NCBI RefSeq assembly: GCF_022539505.1
Contig: NC_061510.1
Location: forward strand, 36,295,047-36,359,046
Direction of reading: 5' to 3'
From: Lolium rigidum
Lineage: Eukaryota > Streptophyta > Magnoliopsida > Poales > Poaceae
Length of the DNA: 64,000 bases
The notes beneath the pieces were generated by a model, which had not been told where the DNA came from, searched no databases, and was given only the letters and a program-made list of their open reading frames with translations. The position numbers and the translations under genes are program-made. Positions 1 through 10,236 of the stretch are shown here, in pieces (the stretch's first letter is position 1; every line of letters starts with the position of its first letter).

Positions 1-1523
1 CATGCCCTCAGCTCTTCTAACGACGCAGGTTTTTTGCACGTGGACCTGAAGTTCTTGACGAATACGTCCTCGAAACTTTCCCAACTGTCGATGGATCCTG
101 GCGGAAGTTTTTTGATCCAAGATCGTGCGGCTCCACTTAAGTGCACCTGAATACTTTGCATGGCTGTTGCTCTAGTTCCTCCAGCTAGCTTCACCGTCTC
201 GAGGTAATCAATTAGCCGCTCCTCCGGATCTTGCAGTGCCGTCGAACTTTTTGAAGTGATCGGGTAACTTGAATCCCGAGGGGACTCGAGTTTTTCGGAC
301 TCTTCTCGTGAAGCACGGTAGACCGCACATATCCTCGTCATTAAGCTCCGGGACCGCCGATGATCTCTTCTCGCTTTGCCTCGCTCTATCGACCCTTGCT
401 TGTGCTCCCGTATCTCTTGCTCCACTTGGTCCTTCCGGAGCCGCCGCCGTTGCCGCCGCAGGTCGTGGACTATTTTGCCTTGCCGCTCCTTCGGGAGGCG
501 TTGCTACGAACGCCGTCCCCATAGCTCCAACCCTCGCCAACGCCATGTTGTATAATGTTTCCCTTGGATCTCCCGGGGGTGGCCTCGGATGCAAGGATGT
601 AAGCTTGTGTCGCCATATACCCAGCTTTCCGGTGTCTTAGGGATAATATTTCCTCTTGTATCTATCGACATAAAAGACATGTCGAGGTTTTGAACCAAGT
701 GCTCTCTTTCTCGCTTCGGTATGTGTTGTAACCTTGATCTTCCTCTCGTTCCGAGCCTCCCCGTGGCTATCACCCGAAACTCTAGATTGTCCACTTAGAT
801 CCGCCCTTCTCCCGCCGGATGCGTGCCGCCTCCTTTCTCCCGTTCAACTCAGCTCGTCTCGTTTTTCTATTTCTGGCAGCTCGTGCGAGCCTATATTGAT
901 AAGCTTGCAGCTCTTGAGCCGTAGCCGTTGTCGTCATTGGCTCCGAACCATCTAGGGCTTTTGCCGCTCTATCCCAAGCTGCCTCGTGGAAGTTGAACTC
1001 GACGCGTGGTGTGGGCCCGACATATTTAGTGCCCATACCTCTCCTTAGATCCGAGGGATCGACAAAAGGATTTCCCAACTCGTCGAAAGCCTCCGATGTT
1101 TCCTCTTGATTTTCGATAGCATAAATCCGATGATATTTTGTACTCGTATCTATGTTGGGTTTGGTGACATCATTGTTGAGATTGATGAAGACCTTGCCCA
1201 CCGTGATGAGATTTGTCGATGAAGTCGTAATCGTCGACATCGCTTGAGCCATCGCTTATATATGAGTCCGCAGATGACTCAAACGATGCGTTGCCGAAGA
1301 TCTTGGCGAGTTTCTCTCTTGCTCGATGCCGACGTAACGTGTTGCCGAAGTTTCTTCTTCTCGACTCGCTTGACGATGCATAGCTTGAAAAATCGGAATC
1401 GACCGCCGACGATCCCGACGAAATCGGAATTTCGACACGATACGATCCTTCCTTCTCGACGCGAAAGTGGAACCTTCCGAACGTCATCTCCAAGGGCTCC
1501 GCCGTATACGCATATGCATCCAA
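1..1523 (-). pseudogene. Broken gag of Gypsy element A
   Basis: Four overlapping minus-strand reading frames (1523-1170, 1252-782, 794-504 and 594-1) tile one gag protein, so at least three frameshifts have accumulated. The first piece starts MDAYAYTAEP. The last carries the Gypsy gag hallmark LPDHFKKFDGT and, after a frameshift near 230, residues typical of the retrotransposon gag domain (DYLETVKLAGGTRATAMQS, then SGAARSWIKKLPPGS). Gag forms the virus-like particle of the element. The ORF leaves the window before the zinc knuckle and protease. It is non-functional as it stands. Confidence 0.8.
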
Positions 1524-1676
1524 ACGGGAGGGTGGGTGAGGAACAAAATCAACAAGACCAAGCAGCGATCCGTTTACCTCGATCCATAGTGTTGCTTCCG
1601 GTTGACGATGTCGAAGATCTTGAACGTGCCATCGAGATCGATCCTTACGCCTCTAATTCCCACGTACGGCGCCAAT

Positions 1677-2043
1677 TGACAAGGGATTAACTTATCAATG
1701 CCTATGGATTGTAGGCTAGGGTTTAGTTAGAAGTAGAGGGCAAGTAGATCTCGAAGGTTTCAGCCGAAAAGTACTCGACGAATATGAAAACTAGGGTTTG
1801 CGTACAATGATTCGATGATCTCTCGTCCCTCGACTCCCCCTTTATATAAGAGGTGGAGCCGAGGGTTTCGTTTTGTACAAGTTACGCAGTTCGGGACGGT
1901 TTCTAACTCATCCCGCCAGCATTTACAAACAACACTTCTTATTACAACTCTACTTTCCTTAACATATCTTGGGCTCTCGAACCTTCCTATTCTTCGGTAA
2001 TGGGCCTTCGATAAACCCCGGGTACTATCTTTGGCAGTGCCCA
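1677..2043 (-). repeat. 5' LTR of Gypsy element A
   Basis: Read on the minus strand, the LTR starts TG (near 2035-2043) and ends CA at 1677, two bases before the TGGCGCC primer-binding site. A TATA box (TATATAA, about 1844-1850, minus sense) sits in the expected U3/R region. The LTR is short for a Triticeae Gypsy element (about 360 bp). The 5' boundary is uncertain by 8 bp. Confidence 0.65.
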
Positions 2044-2357
2044 TTTGGGATGCCTATGTCGGTGTGCATAGGAAATCATTATTATTTGTGCTAGTGAAGT
2101 CACACAACTTAGTATTCTCAACAAGTACCCATTTTAGCAGTAGTAAATAAAGCAAACTAAATAAAGTAAATGCAAGTAACTAATTTTTTTTGTGTTTTTA
2201 ATATAGAGAACAAGACAGTAAATAAAGTAAAACTAGCAACTAATTTTTTTTGTGTTTTTGATATAAGAGGCAAACAAAGCAGTAAATAAAGTAAAGCAAG
2301 ACAAAAACAAAGTAAAGAGATTGGAAGTGGAGACTCCCCTTGCAGTGTGTCTTGATC

Positions 2358-2376
2358 TCCCCGGCAACGGCGCCGT
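2358..2376 (-). other. Primer-binding site of truncated Gypsy element
   Basis: In the minus sense this reads GGCGCCGTTGCCGGGGAG, the same tRNA-complementary site as at 60,143-60,161 in element C. It lies 11 nt inside the LTR end. Confidence 0.75.
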
Positions 2377-2386
2377 AAAAAGAGCT

Positions 2387-3989
2387 TGATGCGTGCAATC
2401 GACACGTCCGTTGGGAACCCCAAGAGGAAGGTGTGATGCGTACAGTAGCAAGTTTTCCTCGTAAAGAAACCAAGGTTTATCGAACCAGGAGGAGCCAAGA
2501 AGCACGTTGAAGGTTGATGGCGGAGGAGTGCAGCAGTGGCGCAACACCGTGGATTCCGGCTCCAACGTGGAACCCGCACAACACAATCACAGTAACTTTG
2601 CCCCAACGTGACGCTGAGGTTGTCAATCTCACCGGCTTGTCGTAAACAAAGGATTAGATGTATAGTGTGGATGATGATGATTGTTTGCGAAGAACAATGA
2701 AAGAACAATTGCAGCAGATTGTATTTCGGATGTAAAGAATAGGACCGGGGTCCACAGCATCACTAGTGGTGTCTCTCCCATAAGATAGCAGATGTTGGGT
2801 GAACAAATTACGGCTTGGGCAATTGACAAATAAAGAAGGCATAACAATGCACATACATATATCATGATGAGTACTATGAGATTTAATCGTGGCATTACGA
2901 CAAAGTACATAGACCGCTATCCAAGCATGCATCTATGCCTAAAAAGTCCACTTTCAGAGTTATCATCCGAACCCCTTCGCATTAAGTTGTAAACAACATG
3001 ACAATTGCATTAAGTATGGTGCGTAATGTAATCAACACAAATATCCTTAGACAAAGCATCGATGTTTTATCCCTAGTGGCAACAAGACATCCACAACCTT
3101 AGAACTTTCTCGTCACTCGTCCTGCATTTAATGGAGGCATGAACCCACTATCGAGCATAAATACTCCCTCTTGGAGTCACAAGTATCAACTTGGCCGAGC
3201 CTCTACTAGCAACGGAGAGCATGCAAGAACATAAATAACATATATGATAGATTGATAATCAACTTGACATAGTATTCAATATTCATCGGATCCCAACAAA
3301 CACAACATGAAGGATTACAAATAGATGATCTTGATCATGATAGGCAGCTCACAAGATCTAACATGATAGCACAATGAGGAGAAGACGACCATCTAGCTAC
3401 CGCTATGGACCCATAGTCCAGGGTGAACTACTCACACATCGATCCGGAGGCGATCATGGCGATGAAGAGACCTCCGGAGATGATTCCCCTCTCCGGCAGG
3501 GTGCCGAAGGCGATCTCCTGAATCCCCCGAGATGGGATTGGCGGCGGCGGCGTCTCTGGAAGGTTTTCCGTATCGTGGCTCTCGGTACTGGGGGTTTCGC
3601 GACGAAGGCTTTAGGTAGGCGGAAGGGCAGGTCAAGGGGCGTCACGAGGGACCCACACAACAGGGCTGCACGGCCAGGGCCTGGGCCGCGCCGCCCTGGC
3701 GTGTCGTCGCCTCGTGGCCCCACTTCGTTTACTCCTCGGACTTCTGGAAGCTTCGTGCAAAAATAGGACCCTGGGCGTTGATTTCGTCCAATTCCGAGAA
3801 TATTTCCTTACTAGGATTTCTGAAACCAAAAACAAGCGAGAAAACAAAGAATCGGCTCGTCGGCATCTCGTCAATAGGTTAGTACCGGAAAATGCATAAT
3901 AATGACATATAATGTGTATAAAACATGTGAGTATTATCATAAAAGTAGCATGGAACATAAGAAATTATAGATACGTTTGGGACGTATCA
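2387..3989 (-). repeat. LTR, TGATACGTC family, copy 1
   Basis: In the minus sense the LTR begins TGATACGTCCC at 3989 and ends CGCATCA at 2387. Its length (1603 bp) and sequence match the LTRs at 55,690-57,292 and 58,532-60,131 along their whole length. It has a GC-rich U3 (3430-3720) and AT-rich flanks. This LTR type is common in Triticeae Gypsy families; I do not assign a family name with confidence. Confidence 0.85.
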
Positions 3990-5440
3990 GACTTCACTAT
4001 CGCTCGGTGTGGTCGAGCATGCATATGGTTGCATTTGGGCAACCCCTGTAGGGTGTACATCTTATCGATAAGCCGTGTCCACGGTTATGGACGACTTGGA
4101 ATTGTATAGCTCGATTATAGAACAACTTACACCTTTATGTTGATGTTAATAACTTGCTAATAACTTGTAATTTAGCATTACTACAACGGTTACTTAATAA
4201 AACGTATCAACCGTGTGAGTGCCTTTGTAAGTACTTCCTTTGCGAAGGGGGGGGGGGACACATCGGTCGGGTTATGTTTGCGGAGTATAGAACTGTTAGT
4301 TTATGCGCTCTCTCACCTTCTCTGATAGACGAATGTTGCAGAGTGTCTCTATAAGTTTTTAGTGCTTGCGCGTTGCCGCTTAACCCCACCATATTGCCTA
4401 TGACGTTCCTTTTGAGTCCTCTAAGTCCCCTGCGTGCCTCAAGTACAAAGGAAGACTGGTTGACGAATGCTTATACGTCTTGAAGTCTTGTTAAGTACGA
4501 ACATGTACTTATTGCTTCTTTGGGACATGACCGGGCAGGTATGAAGATATGTTCGATGAAGACGGCGTTAGCAAATTTACCCTTCCGGCTTGGCCTGGGC
4601 AGGGTTATGGACGCCACTGGTTATCCTCAGGACTCTTAGTCCAATTTGTATCTTGTCCGTACTCGGATCTTCTGTATGATTTGGATCTTTGTATTGTATA
4701 TTTGTATCTTGACTCGTTGGAGTCGTTGTTGTAATAATATGTTTCTTGTGGGCTCTATTGTAATCCTGTTGTAATGTTACCGCTCGTGTTAATTCCTCTG
4801 GCATCACGTGTGTGATTCGTTGCGCACGTCGTGTCAGAGGGCGTCTCAGAATCGATATCGTGCGAATTTTGGCGGGATTGCTGGAATCCTCATGGTACCG
4901 GCTCCGGGGCATCACATGTTATGTCGAGGAGGTCGGTCTGCCGGGCCTGGCGCCGGACTGGCCGGTGGCCCGCCTGGTGCCGTCGGGCTAGGCACCGGGC
5001 CAGTGATGAGCATACGCGTCGAGTTCCTGGATCCGCTCTGGTGTGCACCGACATTGGAGCCGGCATTCGCCGGGTGGTCCGGTGCTGGAGCCGGTGTCGC
5101 CGGGCTGTGCGTCGGGCCAGTCGGCAGAAACCGGATGCTGGCGCTGGGCGTGAGGTGCTGACTCCCTGGAATGCGACCGGTGTGCACCGGTGCCACTGCC
5201 GGTCTACGCCGGACCAGCCGGTGTGGCACCCGGTGTCGCCGGACCATACGTCGGCCTGAGGGAAACTGTTGTTCCCCTTTTTCATCGAAGTGGGTGGGGG
5301 GGGTCTCCCTTTTCCTTCTTGTTCCATTGTTACACCATTATGCCTGTTAGACTAATACCTGAGAATAATCTTGTAGGCATGTATTAGTCCGATTACTCTT
5401 TCTACGGTGTCATTGTTACCAAAATAATGGAAAAGGGTAA
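3990..5440. other. Non-coding LTR-like debris with GC-rich degenerate repeats
   Basis: No gene is supported here. The sequence 3990-4890 has the texture of a Gypsy LTR 3' half (runs such as GTGTCAGAGGGCGTCTCAG near 4830), but I could not pair it with another copy. From 4905 to 5260 it becomes GC-rich with many diverged GCCGG-containing short repeats. A run of G occurs at 4247-4257. All open frames here are short and look like by-products of GC bias. Confidence 0.4.
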
Positions 5441-5450
5441 AATACCCTTA

Positions 5451-5750
5451 CAGTCTCGACAAAATCGACGAGTCGTTGTCGAGACCTTTCGAACTATAAA
5501 ATAACGCTAAAGGTCTCGACAAAGCCAACGAGTCGATGTCGAGACCTTTCCAGCTATAAAATAACCCTAAAGGTCTCGACAAAGCCGACGAGTCGATGCC
5601 GAGACCTTTCCAACTATAAAATAACCCTAAAGGTCTCGACAATGTTGACGAGTCGATGCCGAGACCTTTCCAAATATAAAATAACCCTAAAGGTCTCGAC
5701 AATGTCGACGATTCGATGTCGAGACCTTTCCAACTATAACTAACCCTAAA
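5451..5750. repeat. 60-bp tandem repeat, five copies, hairpin-forming
   Basis: Five head-to-tail copies of an exactly 60-bp unit. Each has AGGTCTCGAC and its inverted partner GTCGAGACCT around a loop that itself contains CGACGAGTCG, followed by a TATAAAATAACCCTAA spacer. The period is divisible by three, so both strands give a periodic open frame; the minus strand yields a 20-residue repeat, which I treat as an artefact. The array lies just beyond the 3' end of the GRF pseudogene. Confidence 0.9.
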
Positions 5751-5986
5751 ATTTTCCTCACATAACAGATTCTCCACATAACACATATTTTAAACTCATG
5801 AATAAACTGACAAAAAGGAACTCACTTCAACATCAGGGATCAAATTAAACTGATTCAATAGATATTATTCAACATTACAAACCAACCATCAGATAGAATT
5901 TAGTTCAACATTCAAACCAGAGGGAATTAAATTCAAACATTCAAATCAAATTAAACTGATACACATGCTAGCTACTCCTCACACAT

Positions 5987-8557
5987 CTACTTTATCTTCA
6001 GCTTTTCCCTGGTGGATTCCTTCAGCTTAAATAAATGCCCAATAATGTACTCAAGCTTTCTCTTCTCTTCTTTCAACTGATCTCTCTCCTTCTCTACCTT
6101 AATTCTCATGCATTTGTGCATATTGCTAGTTGATGTAGGGATTCGTAGCATAGAAAACAAAAAATTTCCTACCGCGAGAACGCAATCCAAGCCAAGATGC
6201 AATCTAGAAGACGGTAGCAACGAGGGGATGAACGAGACTAACCCTTGAAGATTTCCAAAGCCTACGAGAGGAGGCTCTCGTTGTTGCAGAAGATGATCAC
6301 TTGCTGCTTTCAAAAGCGCATAGAAGATCTTGACGGTGCCACAATCGGGCAGCACCTCCGTACTCGGTCACACGTTCGGTGTTGATGAAGACGATGTCCT
6401 TCTCCCCATTCCAGCGGGCAGCGGAAGTAGTAGCTCCTCCTTGAATCCCGGCAAAGACGACGGCGTGGTGGCGGTGTTGATGGAGATCTCCGGCGGAGCT
6501 TCGCTAAGCGTTTGAGGGAGAGGTGGAGGAGGTGGGGCGGCTAGTGTTTGGGAGAGGGGGTGGCCGGCCACTATGGGGTGCGGCCAAGGCTTTGGCTTGA
6601 GGTGGCCGGCCCCCTCCCCTTGTCCCTCTTTTTATAGGTGGAACCCCCAAGAGTTGGTCTACAAGTCTTCGAATAAGACCCCAAACCAAAACCTTCCATA
6701 TGGCATGAAACCTACCCAAGGTGGGATTCCCACTTGAGGTGGGATTCCCACCTTTCCATGAGGGGGGTGGCCGGCCACCTTGGTGGAGTCCACCTGGGAC
6801 TCCACCCCTCTAGGGTTGGCCGACCAAGCTTGGTGGAGTCCCTCCGGGACTCCGCCTTCCAAAGTGATTTCTTCTGGACTTTTCTAGAACCTTCTAGAAC
6901 CTTCCATAAATGCACCGGATCATTTTCAAACTTATAAAATGACTTCCTATATATAAATCTTATTCTCCGGACCATTCCGAACTCCTCGTGATGTCCCGGA
7001 TCCCATCCGAGACTCCGAACAAAACTTCGAACTCCATTCCATATTCAATATCTACTAATACGGCATCAAACCTTAAGTGTGTCACCCTACTGGTTCGCGA
7101 ACTATGTAGACATGGTTGAGACCTCTCTCCGACCAATAACCAATAGCGGGATCCGGAGATCCATAATGGCTCCCACATATTCAACGATGACTTAGTGATC
7201 GAATGAACCATTCACATACGATACCGATTCCCTTTGTCACGCGATATTTTACTTGTCCGAGGTTTGATCATCGGTATCTCTATACCTTGTTCAACCTCGT
7301 CTCCTGACAAGTACTCTTTATTCGTACTGTGGTATGTGGTCTCTTATGAACCATTCATATGCTTGCAAGCTAATATAGACGACATTCCACCGAGAGGGCC
7401 CAAAGTATATCTATCCATCATCGGGATGAACAAATCCCACTGTTGATCCATATGCCTAAACTCATACTTTCCGGATACTGAATCCCACCTTTATAACCAC
7501 CCATTTACGCAGTGGCGTTTGATGTAATCAAAGTACCTTTCCGTCATAAGTGATTTACATGATCTCATGGTCGAAAGGACTAGGTAACTATGTATCGAAA
7601 GCTTATAGCAAATAACTTAATGACGTGATCTTATGCTACGCTTAATTGGGTGTTTCCATTATATCATTCATATAATGACATAACCTTGTTATTAATAACA
7701 TCCAATATTCATGATCATGAAACTATGATCATCTATTAATCAACAAGCTAGTTAAGAGGCTTACTAGGGACTCATTGTTGTTTACATAACACACATGTAT
7801 CAATGTTTCGGTTAATACAATTATAGCATGGTATATAAATATTTATCATAAACACAAAGATATATAATAACCACTTTTATTATTGCCTCTTGGGCATATC
7901 TCCAACAGTTGAAGCATCCAAAGGCCTTCTTCTGCTCTAATTCAGCCCTGGCATCAATCAAACCTTGCTAAGCTTGGGCCTTCAAGGCTAGTATGACCTG
8001 CTTCTGCTCCACAATTTTCTTCATCTCTTCTTGGACATTCGTCAGGTCAATGTGCATCTTCTCAATGTCATCTTTCAGCTTAAACATCTTCTCCATGTTG
8101 TCCCGAGCATCATTAACCCTGCCTTCCTTTTCTTGTCCATACATATCCCACAACTTTGACAGTGATTTCCGAAGTGCAGGTGGCCACTCACCATCTACCC
8201 AAAGAAGAAAATCGCAAGCTGGTTCTCCATCATGGCCTGCACACCCTAAGAACCTCCTCCCTGTCTAGCAACCATCAAAAGCTACAAATCGAGCAGCTAC
8301 AACACATGATTGCAAGTGACAGTCCTGCCACCCTCATCAGCTAAACCTCATAAATCGGAGTCGTACGTAGTGTTCACACTCTAGCAGTTCGAAAAAACAA
8401 GAAATAATCAGCCCAAATCATGCTCAGAATCAAAATTCCCCCAATTCCTAACCCTGCAAATTTCCCCAAAATATGACAGAAAAGGGAGAGGACTCACATC
8501 ACTGCTGAGGGAGCTCATCTCTGAAGAGGACTCCTCGCCGTCACCCCACGAAACCAT
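5987..8557 (-). pseudogene. GRF-type zinc-finger/coiled-coil gene, disrupted
   Basis: The pieces read on the minus strand. Exon 1 (8557-8498) encodes a Ser/Glu-rich start (MVSWGDGEESSSEMSS) and ends at a GTGAGT donor. Exon 2 (from about 8340) carries GRF zinc-finger-like features: Cys/His around CHLQSC, then TGRRFLGC, then FLLWVDGEWPPALRKSLSKLW. A coiled coil rich in Glu/Lys/Met follows (8153-7968), and its C-terminal part reappears at 6117-5987. GRF fingers bind nucleic acid; in grasses this family is large and partly transposon-associated. It is broken by an in-frame stop in the finger (about 8270-8280), another near 7970, a frameshift, and a 1774-bp solo LTR (6134-7907). Family assignment is from motif memory. 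Confidence 0.6.
6134..7907 (-). mobile_element. Solo LTR, BARE/Angela/WIS-type Ty1/Copia
   Basis: In the minus sense the element starts TGTTGGAGATATGCCCAAGA and ends ACGAATCCCTACA, the recognisable ends of the abundant Triticeae BARE/Angela/WIS LTR. Its length of 1774 bp fits that family. It is flanked by a perfect 5-bp target-site duplication GTTGA (6129-6133 and 7908-7912), and no internal domain is present. It is therefore a solo LTR left by LTR-LTR recombination. It sits inside the coiled-coil exon of the GRF pseudogene. Confidence 0.92.
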
Positions 8558-8871
8558 GGCCGTGAGTCCCTGCGTCGGCGGAGATCTGCGTCGGCGGCGA
8601 GTCCTTGCACTGGGATGGAATAAAGAGGAAGAGCGAGGATGGAGACGACGACCGAACGAGCCAACCATTTAAACAGCTGCCCTAACGACTTTGTCGTCCG
8701 TCCATCAACTGCACACCACGACTGCCAAAAACATGTTTAACACGGCTGATTCATTGAATCAGTGCTCCGCGTCGCGAGCGTGCCTCAAAACCTGGTAGTC
8801 ATGTAACAATTATGTTCCATTTGGTAGCTCGACATGTGTGGCAATTGTGATAGGTTTTTTTGTCATTTACT

Positions 8872-10236
8872 CCGCACCCAAACCCTCGCTGCCTCTCCCA
8901 TCGTCGGCGGCGGCAACCGACCACCCCACCGTGCCGCCGTGATCGAGCCGCCCCGCCGCTGGGATTGAGCCGCCGCGCCGCGTTCGAAGGCTCGCTGTCC
9001 GCGGCCGAACCGTCCCATTTCGGTCCGGTAACCCTCGCTCTCTCTTCCTCCCGGTCCCTGACTCCCTTCCTCTGCCAAAGATGCTCGCGTGCTCTTTCGC
9101 CTACCGAAGCTCTAAGCTCCAATCCAACCAATGCGGCTGTGAAATCTTCCCTGTGCTGCGCGACCGCCGTGCCCTAGCGTAGTGGCACTGCCTACGTCCC
9201 TGCTGTCTCCGTTCAGAATCTTGGACATTGATTTTTGAGGTGCGAGCTTCAGTCATGGAGCGATTAGATACTCTACGAATGTGTGGAGGCACACCCGGCA
9301 GGCACAGCAAGCTGGCCAGTCCCTGTATCTGTATGCTCCCCGTTCTGTGTTTTTGTTCCCGGAAATTTGTTGGGTTCACTCCTTGGAGAACTGTAACCTA
9401 TTGGACAACTTCTGTATAACTAACACTGTTAATAAGTTAACACGATCTGGGGGGTAAATAAATATAAGCCCTTTCCTCCGAATTCATTTCCTAGGATTTA
9501 AATTTTCTATTTTGTGGTATATCATGCAATTGCTGGTTGCTAGTTTAGGTGCTACTCAATTGTTACTACACTATGTACGGGTGCTGGTTTAACAGAATAT
9601 CAGTTTAAATTTTGTTCCAGTGCTACACTTCTAATTCATCTATTCCATGCTCAATCTTGCTAAAATTGCCAGCATGATTTAAGGATCACTCCTTTGTTAT
9701 TGGAGTTTCAAAGTACCCTTTCAATGCTTTATTCTCTGTATTGCTGAAAGCCTGACAATTTTTTTTTATTTCCAATGCCTTCTAATTTTTTACTTGATTA
9801 TCTGTTCTCTTATCTGATATCATGTATGTTCCCTAATTCTATGATGTATATTAAATATGATATGCTTGGCCATTTCTATATGCAGTGGAATCTGAAGTCC
9901 CCAGCCAAAGTTTCTCAACTCAGTTGTATTACTAGGAAGAGAGGTAACAACGGTTACAGTTGGCTGATGGATGGGTCTAAGGATAATGCCGAAGAAGACG
10001 TCTATCATGTTATAGGAGACTTACGATCGCCAAAAATACCAAGGAGAAGTCCTGATGGTTCCAAGGATAGGGAATTTGATAGGACGGGGAGAGAGGATGA
10101 GAATGATTGTGACTCTTCAAGAAGTGAAACTTCTGCAGCTAGGGCCGATACAAGGGGCAGGAGGTTCAGTAGCACAGAGAATATCAATGAGAGGAGAGGA
10201 TCTGTGGTGGCACAGAACATTGGTGAAGATAGCAGA
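8872..10236 (+). repeat. Duplicated 5' end of the MTB-like gene
   Basis: This segment matches the 5' end of the MTB-like gene at about 40,590-41,935 (minus) in inverted orientation. It covers the GC-rich 5' UTR exon (8872-9027), its donor (GTAACC at 9028; GTAAGC in the source), the intron with the acceptor TATATGCAG (to 9885), and the start of the coding exon through codon 88. Retention of the intron shows a DNA-level duplication, not a retrocopy. In the shared 88 codons I count 15 amino-acid differences. Similarity ends at 10,236, inside the codon after GED. Confidence 0.85.

Larger units (their letters stand above)
1..2043 (-). mobile_element. Ty3/Gypsy retrotransposon A, 5' part
   Basis: The left edge of the window holds the 5' end of a minus-strand Gypsy element: a short LTR at 1677-2043, a primer-binding site starting TGGCGCC about 2 nt inside the LTR (1663-1674), an untranslated leader and a broken gag running off the window. 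The right LTR edge abuts the gag remnant of another Gypsy element (2044-3989), so element A probably inserted into that older element. The right LTR edge could be at 2035 or 2043, because both give a TG start. The rest of the element lies outside the window. Confidence 0.8.
2044..3989 (-). mobile_element. Truncated TGATACGTC-type Gypsy element (LTR + leader)
   Basis: This minus-strand fragment contains a full LTR (2387-3989), a primer-binding site (about 2358-2376), an AT-rich leader and a remnant of the gag start (2053-2126, readable as VLVENTKLCDFTSTNNND after a frameshift). The leader matches the leader of element C (60,162-60,350) in opposite orientation, including the repeated AAATTAGTT tracts. 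The gag is cut off at 2044, where the LTR of element A begins. The remaining part of the element is therefore either displaced beyond element A, to the left of the window, or lost. Confidence 0.8.

Noticed and set aside
4890..5330. Proline/arginine-rich protein in either strand
   Set aside because: Low-complexity GCCGG repeats keep all frames open; no conserved motif.
5451..5750. CRISPR-like array
   Set aside because: Units are contiguous 60-bp tandem repeats with no unique spacers, in a plant nuclear context with no cas genes.
5448..5786. 112-residue repeat protein (SWKGLGIDSS repeats)
   Set aside because: The frame exists only because the 60-bp repeat period is divisible by three; there is no start context or homology.
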